Below are positions 61,408-64,000 of a stretch of 64,000 bases of DNA, one piece after another. Origin of the DNA: Nocardioides sp. zg-DK7169 (lineage in GTDB: Bacteria; Actinomycetota; Actinomycetes; Propionibacteriales; Nocardioidaceae); contig NZ_JABJRA010000006.1 of assembly GCF_013155365.1 (NCBI RefSeq), positions 62,001-126,000 on the forward strand, read 5' to 3'. Position numbers and translations under genes: made by a program. Every line of letters begins with the position of its first letter. Position 1 is the first letter of the stretch. The notes below the pieces were generated by a model that did not search any database, had not been told where the DNA came from, and saw nothing but the letters and a program-made list of their open reading frames with translations.

Positions 61408-63381
61408 ATGAGCACATTCCTGGCCTTCACGATCTTCGGGCTCTTCAGCGGCGCGGCGTACGCCATCGCCGCGAGCGGCCTGGTGCTGACCTACACGACC
61501 ACCCGGGTCTTCAACATCGCCCACGGTGCGCTCGGCATGGTGATGTCGTTCCTGTTCTGGGACTTCAGCGTGCGCCAGGGGATGCCGACCTGGCTCGCCC
61601 TGGTGCTGGTGCTGCTCGTGGTGGCGCCGGCCGTCGGCTGGTTCCTCCAGCGCTTCGTGTGCCGCGGGCTGGGGGAGGGGCCGGTCAGCGTGTCGCTGGT
61701 CGTCACGGTCGGTCTCCTGGTCGGGTGCATCGGCCTGGCCACCCAGGTCTGGAAGCCCGAGGCGCGCAGCGTGATGCCGTTCCTGCCCGACACCCGCGTC
61801 CAGCTGGGCTCCATCACCGTCACCGGGCACCAGCTGATCACCATCCTGCTGTCCGCGGTGGTCGCGGCCGGGCTGTTCCTGCTGCTCAACCGGACCCGGA
61901 TCGGCACCGCCATGCGGGCCTCGGTGGACAACCCCGAGCTGCTCAAGCTCTTCGGCGGCCGCCCCGACACCGCGGCCGCGCTGTCGTGGGCGATCGGCAC
62001 CTCGCTGGCCGCCCTCGCCGGCGTCCTGCTCGTCTCCCAGGTCGGCCTGGACTACTACGCGCTGACCCTGCTGGTCATCAACGCCTACGCCGCGGCGATG
62101 TTCGGGCGGCTCAAGAGCCTGCCGATGACCTTCGTCGGCGCGATGGTGCTGGGCCTGTCCACGTCGTACGCCTCGGGTTACCTGCCCACCGAGGGGATCT
62201 TCAACTCGGTGCGCAACGTGATGCCCGCGCTGTTCCTGTTCGCGGTGATCGTGGCGCTGCCCCAGGCCCAGCTGCGCATCGGCCAGGTCAAGGGCAGCGT
62301 GGCGGCCCCGGTGCCCTCCACCCCGAAGGCGCTGGCCTGGGGCGCGGTGCTGCTCGGGGTCGTGGCGATGCTGTCGGGGTCGATGTCGACGGCCAACCTG
62401 CTGCTCGTCGGCACCGCGGCGACCTACGCGATGGTGATGCTCTCCCTCGTGCTGCTCACCGGGTACGGCGGGCACGTCTCCCTCGCCCAGCTCTCCTTCG
62501 CCGGCGTCGGCGCACTGGCCTACGCCAAGCTCGACGAGCCCAGCCTCTACGGCCTGGCCCTCGCCTCGCTGATCGCCGCGGGCGTCGGGGCGCTGGTGGC
62601 GCTGCCGGTGCTGCGGCTGACCGGGCTCTACCTCGCCCTGGCCACCATGGCCTTCGGCGTCATCATGGACAAGCTGGTCTTCCAGCACGAGTCCGCCTTC
62701 GGGTTCAACGGCACCCTGCCGGCCGGCCGGATGTCGTTCTTCGGCACCGCGGTCAGCTCGACCGGCGGCTACGTGATGCTGATGGCGGTCTTCTTCGTGC
62801 TGATGGCGCTGTTCCTGCTTGCGCTGCGCCGCGGGCCGCTGGGCCGGGTGCTGATCGCCATGCGCGACAGCCCGGCCGCCTGCGGCACCCTCGGGCTGGA
62901 CATGCGCTGGTTCCGGGTCGGGCTGTTCGCGCTGTCCGCGGGGATGGCCGGCATGGCCGGGGCGCTCTTCGCCGGGCTGCGCGAGACGATCGGCGCGGCC
63001 GACTTCCAGTTCTTCAACAGCCTGCCGCTGCTCCTGCTGGCCGTGGTCTTCGGCGTCACCACCGTCACCGGCGCCACCTTCGGTGGCATCGGGCTGATGC
63101 TGATGCCGGTCCTGCAGAGCGACTACCCCGAGCTGTCCGGGCTGATCTTCGCGGTGATCGGCTTCGGCGCGGTCGCCCTCGGCCGGGACCCGAACGGCCT
63201 GGCCAACCTGGTCTTCAAGGGCGGGCGCCTGGCCCAGACCCGGCTGCTGCCGCGGGTGCGCGCCAGCCTCCCGGAGCTGCCCGCGCGGGGCGAGGCCGCC
63301 CCCGACCCGTCGTACGACGAGGGCGCGGACGCGCCCGACCAGTCCCAGCAGAAGGAGGTGCCCGTCCATGCCGCTCCTTGA
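61408..63381 (+). CDS. Branched-chain amino acid-type ABC transporter permease, LivH-LivM fusion
   Basis: A 657-aa membrane protein made of both permease subunits. The LivH half (residues 1-about 290) begins FTIFGLFSGAAYAIAASGLVLTYTTTRVFNIAHGALGMV; the LivM half (about 310-600) shows LLTGYGGHVSLAQLSFAGVGALAYAKL, LALATMAFGVIMDKLVF and RVLIAMRDSPAACGTLGLDMRWFRVGLFALSAGMAGMAGALFAG with the coupling loop. A hydrophilic tail of about 45 residues ends the protein. Fusions of this kind are common in actinobacteria. AAGGAGG lies eight bases before the ATG. The ATPase gene overlaps by 13 bases. Confidence 0.92.
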   Translation: MSTFLAFTIFGLFSGAAYAIAASGLVLTYTTTRVFNIAHGALGMVMSFLFWDFSVRQGMPTWLALVLVLLVVAPAVGWFLQRFVCRGLGEGPVSVSLVVTVGLLVGCIGLATQVWKPEARSVMPFLPDTRVQLGSITVTGHQLITILLSAVVAAGLFLLLNRTRIGTAMRASVDNPELLKLFGGRPDTAAALSWAIGTSLAALAGVLLVSQVGLDYYALTLLVINAYAAAMFGRLKSLPMTFVGAMVLGLSTSYASGYLPTEGIFNSVRNVMPALFLFAVIVALPQAQLRIGQVKGSVAAPVPSTPKALAWGAVLLGVVAMLSGSMSTANLLLVGTAATYAMVMLSLVLLTGYGGHVSLAQLSFAGVGALAYAKLDEPSLYGLALASLIAAGVGALVALPVLRLTGLYLALATMAFGVIMDKLVFQHESAFGFNGTLPAGRMSFFGTAVSSTGGYVMLMAVFFVLMALFLLALRRGPLGRVLIAMRDSPAACGTLGLDMRWFRVGLFALSAGMAGMAGALFAGLRETIGAADFQFFNSLPLLLLAVVFGVTTVTGATFGGIGLMLMPVLQSDYPELSGLIFAVIGFGAVALGRDPNGLANLVFKGGRLAQTRLLPRVRASLPELPARGEAAPDPSYDEGADAPDQSQQKEVPVHAAP

Positions 63382-64000
63382 GGTCGACGACGTCGTGGTG
63401 CAGTTCGGTGGTGTCACCGCGGTCAACCACGCGTCCTTCGAGGCCCACGCGGGCCGCATCACCGGGCTGATCGGGCCGAACGGCGCCGGCAAGACCACGT
63501 GCTTCAACGTGATCAGCGGGCTGCAGAAGCCCACGAAGGGGCAGGTCCGCTTCGAGGGCCGCGCGGTCACCCGGCTCCCGGTCAACCGCCGGGCCCGGCG
63601 CGGCATGGGCCGCACCTTCCAGCGCCTGGAGGCGTTCGGGTCGCTGACGGTGCGCGAGAACGTGCGCGTCGCCTTCGACATCCATCGCGGCGTCCTCGGG
63701 ATGCTGCGCCCCGCCGCCTCCGACGTCGACGCGCTGCTCGAGCGGGTCGGCATCAGCGCCTACGCCCACGAGCGCGCCGACTCCATCCCCACCGGCACCG
63801 CCCGGCTGCTCGAGCTGGCCCGCTGCCTGGCCGGCGAGCCGTCCCTGCTGCTGCTCGACGAGCCGTCCTCCGGCCTCGACGAGTCCGAGACCGACGCCTT
63901 CGGGGACCTGCTCGCCGAGCTCGCCCAGGAGGGCCGCGCGGTCCTCATGGTCGAGCACGACATGGACCTGGTGATGTCGGTGTGCGACGACATCCACGTC
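63369..64000 (+). CDS. Branched-chain amino acid-type ABC transporter ATP-binding protein, LivG-like (3' truncated by window edge)
   Basis: The first 210 codons are visible and the frame is open to the edge. LLEVDDVVVQFGGVTAVNHASFEA leads to Walker A GLIGPNGAGKTT, Q-loop MGRTFQRLEAFGSLTV, Walker B PSLLLLDEPSSGLDE and the H-loop VEHDMDLVM. The ABC signature (usually L-S-G-G-Q or L-S-Y-G) is replaced by SIPTGTARLLELARCLA, keeping only one Gly. ATG 63,369 has AAGGAGG ten bases upstream and lies inside the permease gene end. It should energise the fused permease. Confidence 0.9.

Overview
The window is very GC-rich (roughly 70 percent or more by eye), its genes show near-uniform G/C third codon positions, and many start with GTG. 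It carries actinobacterial markers: mshA for mycothiol synthesis, carD, the senX3-regX3 pair, several F420/flavin LLM oxidoreductases, and a mycothiol/thioredoxin-type ArsC. Together with a dense complement of acyl-CoA genes this suggests a soil actinobacterium of the Nocardioidaceae type (Nocardioides-like). That placement is inferred from gene content and style, not from a marker phylogeny. I see no rRNA, tRNA, CRISPR, prophage or insertion sequence.

Layout. 1-10,866: end of a crotonase gene, two MFS exporters, two LLM oxidoreductases, a TetR-SDR-MFS set divergent from a hydroxyacyl-CoA dehydrogenase / acyl-CoA dehydrogenase pair, and a PRISE-type reductase; 62-bp and 64-bp palindromes sit between these genes. 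10,942-17,844 (minus strand): one operon encoding an oligopeptide-type ABC importer (binding lipoprotein, two permeases, two ATPases) followed by an NTF2-like protein and an SDR. 18,118-23,045: a third LLM enzyme, a SulP transporter, an arsR-acr3-arsC arsenic operon and a 71-aa membrane protein. 23,057-38,536: acyl-CoA catabolism, with three acyl-CoA ligases, two acyl-CoA dehydrogenases, two crotonases, an SDR and an unaccompanied binding lipoprotein, interrupted by a methyltransferase, typA and an IclR regulator. 38,573-47,702: microproteins, a PAP2 phosphatase, then mshA-ybjN-like, regX3, senX3, phoU and gpmA, a rearranged version of the mycobacterial Rv0486-Rv0491 neighbourhood. 47,800-59,632: a UbiA-like prenyltransferase and the carD-ispD-ispF-cysS-rlmB housekeeping block, with a degenerate IspD paralogue, a NirD-like protein, a CbiX-like protein and a membrane molybdenum oxidoreductase inserted. 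59,774-64,000: a branched-chain-type ABC importer running off the right edge.

How the parts work together. Ligases, dehydrogenases, crotonases and SDRs supply the activation, oxidation, hydration and second oxidation steps of acyl-CoA breakdown; palindromes resembling TetR or IclR operators sit in several of the divergent promoters. Phosphate control is visible as 11-bp PHO-box repeats between senX3 and phoU. Thiol stress control is visible as a perfect GGAAT-N18-GTT sigma-R promoter before mshA. About a dozen genes carry a -10 hexamer 5-8 bases before an ATG/GTG, so leaderless transcription seems common.

The least explained material is intergenic: four copies of a 62-bp palindrome, two copies of a 64-bp palindrome, and tandem arrays of 21-22-bp units sharing a CGAGTCG core. 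The most unusual gene is the IspD-like protein at 49,459, which occupies the usual ispD position but lacks the nucleotide-binding motif, while an intact ispD faces it on the other strand.
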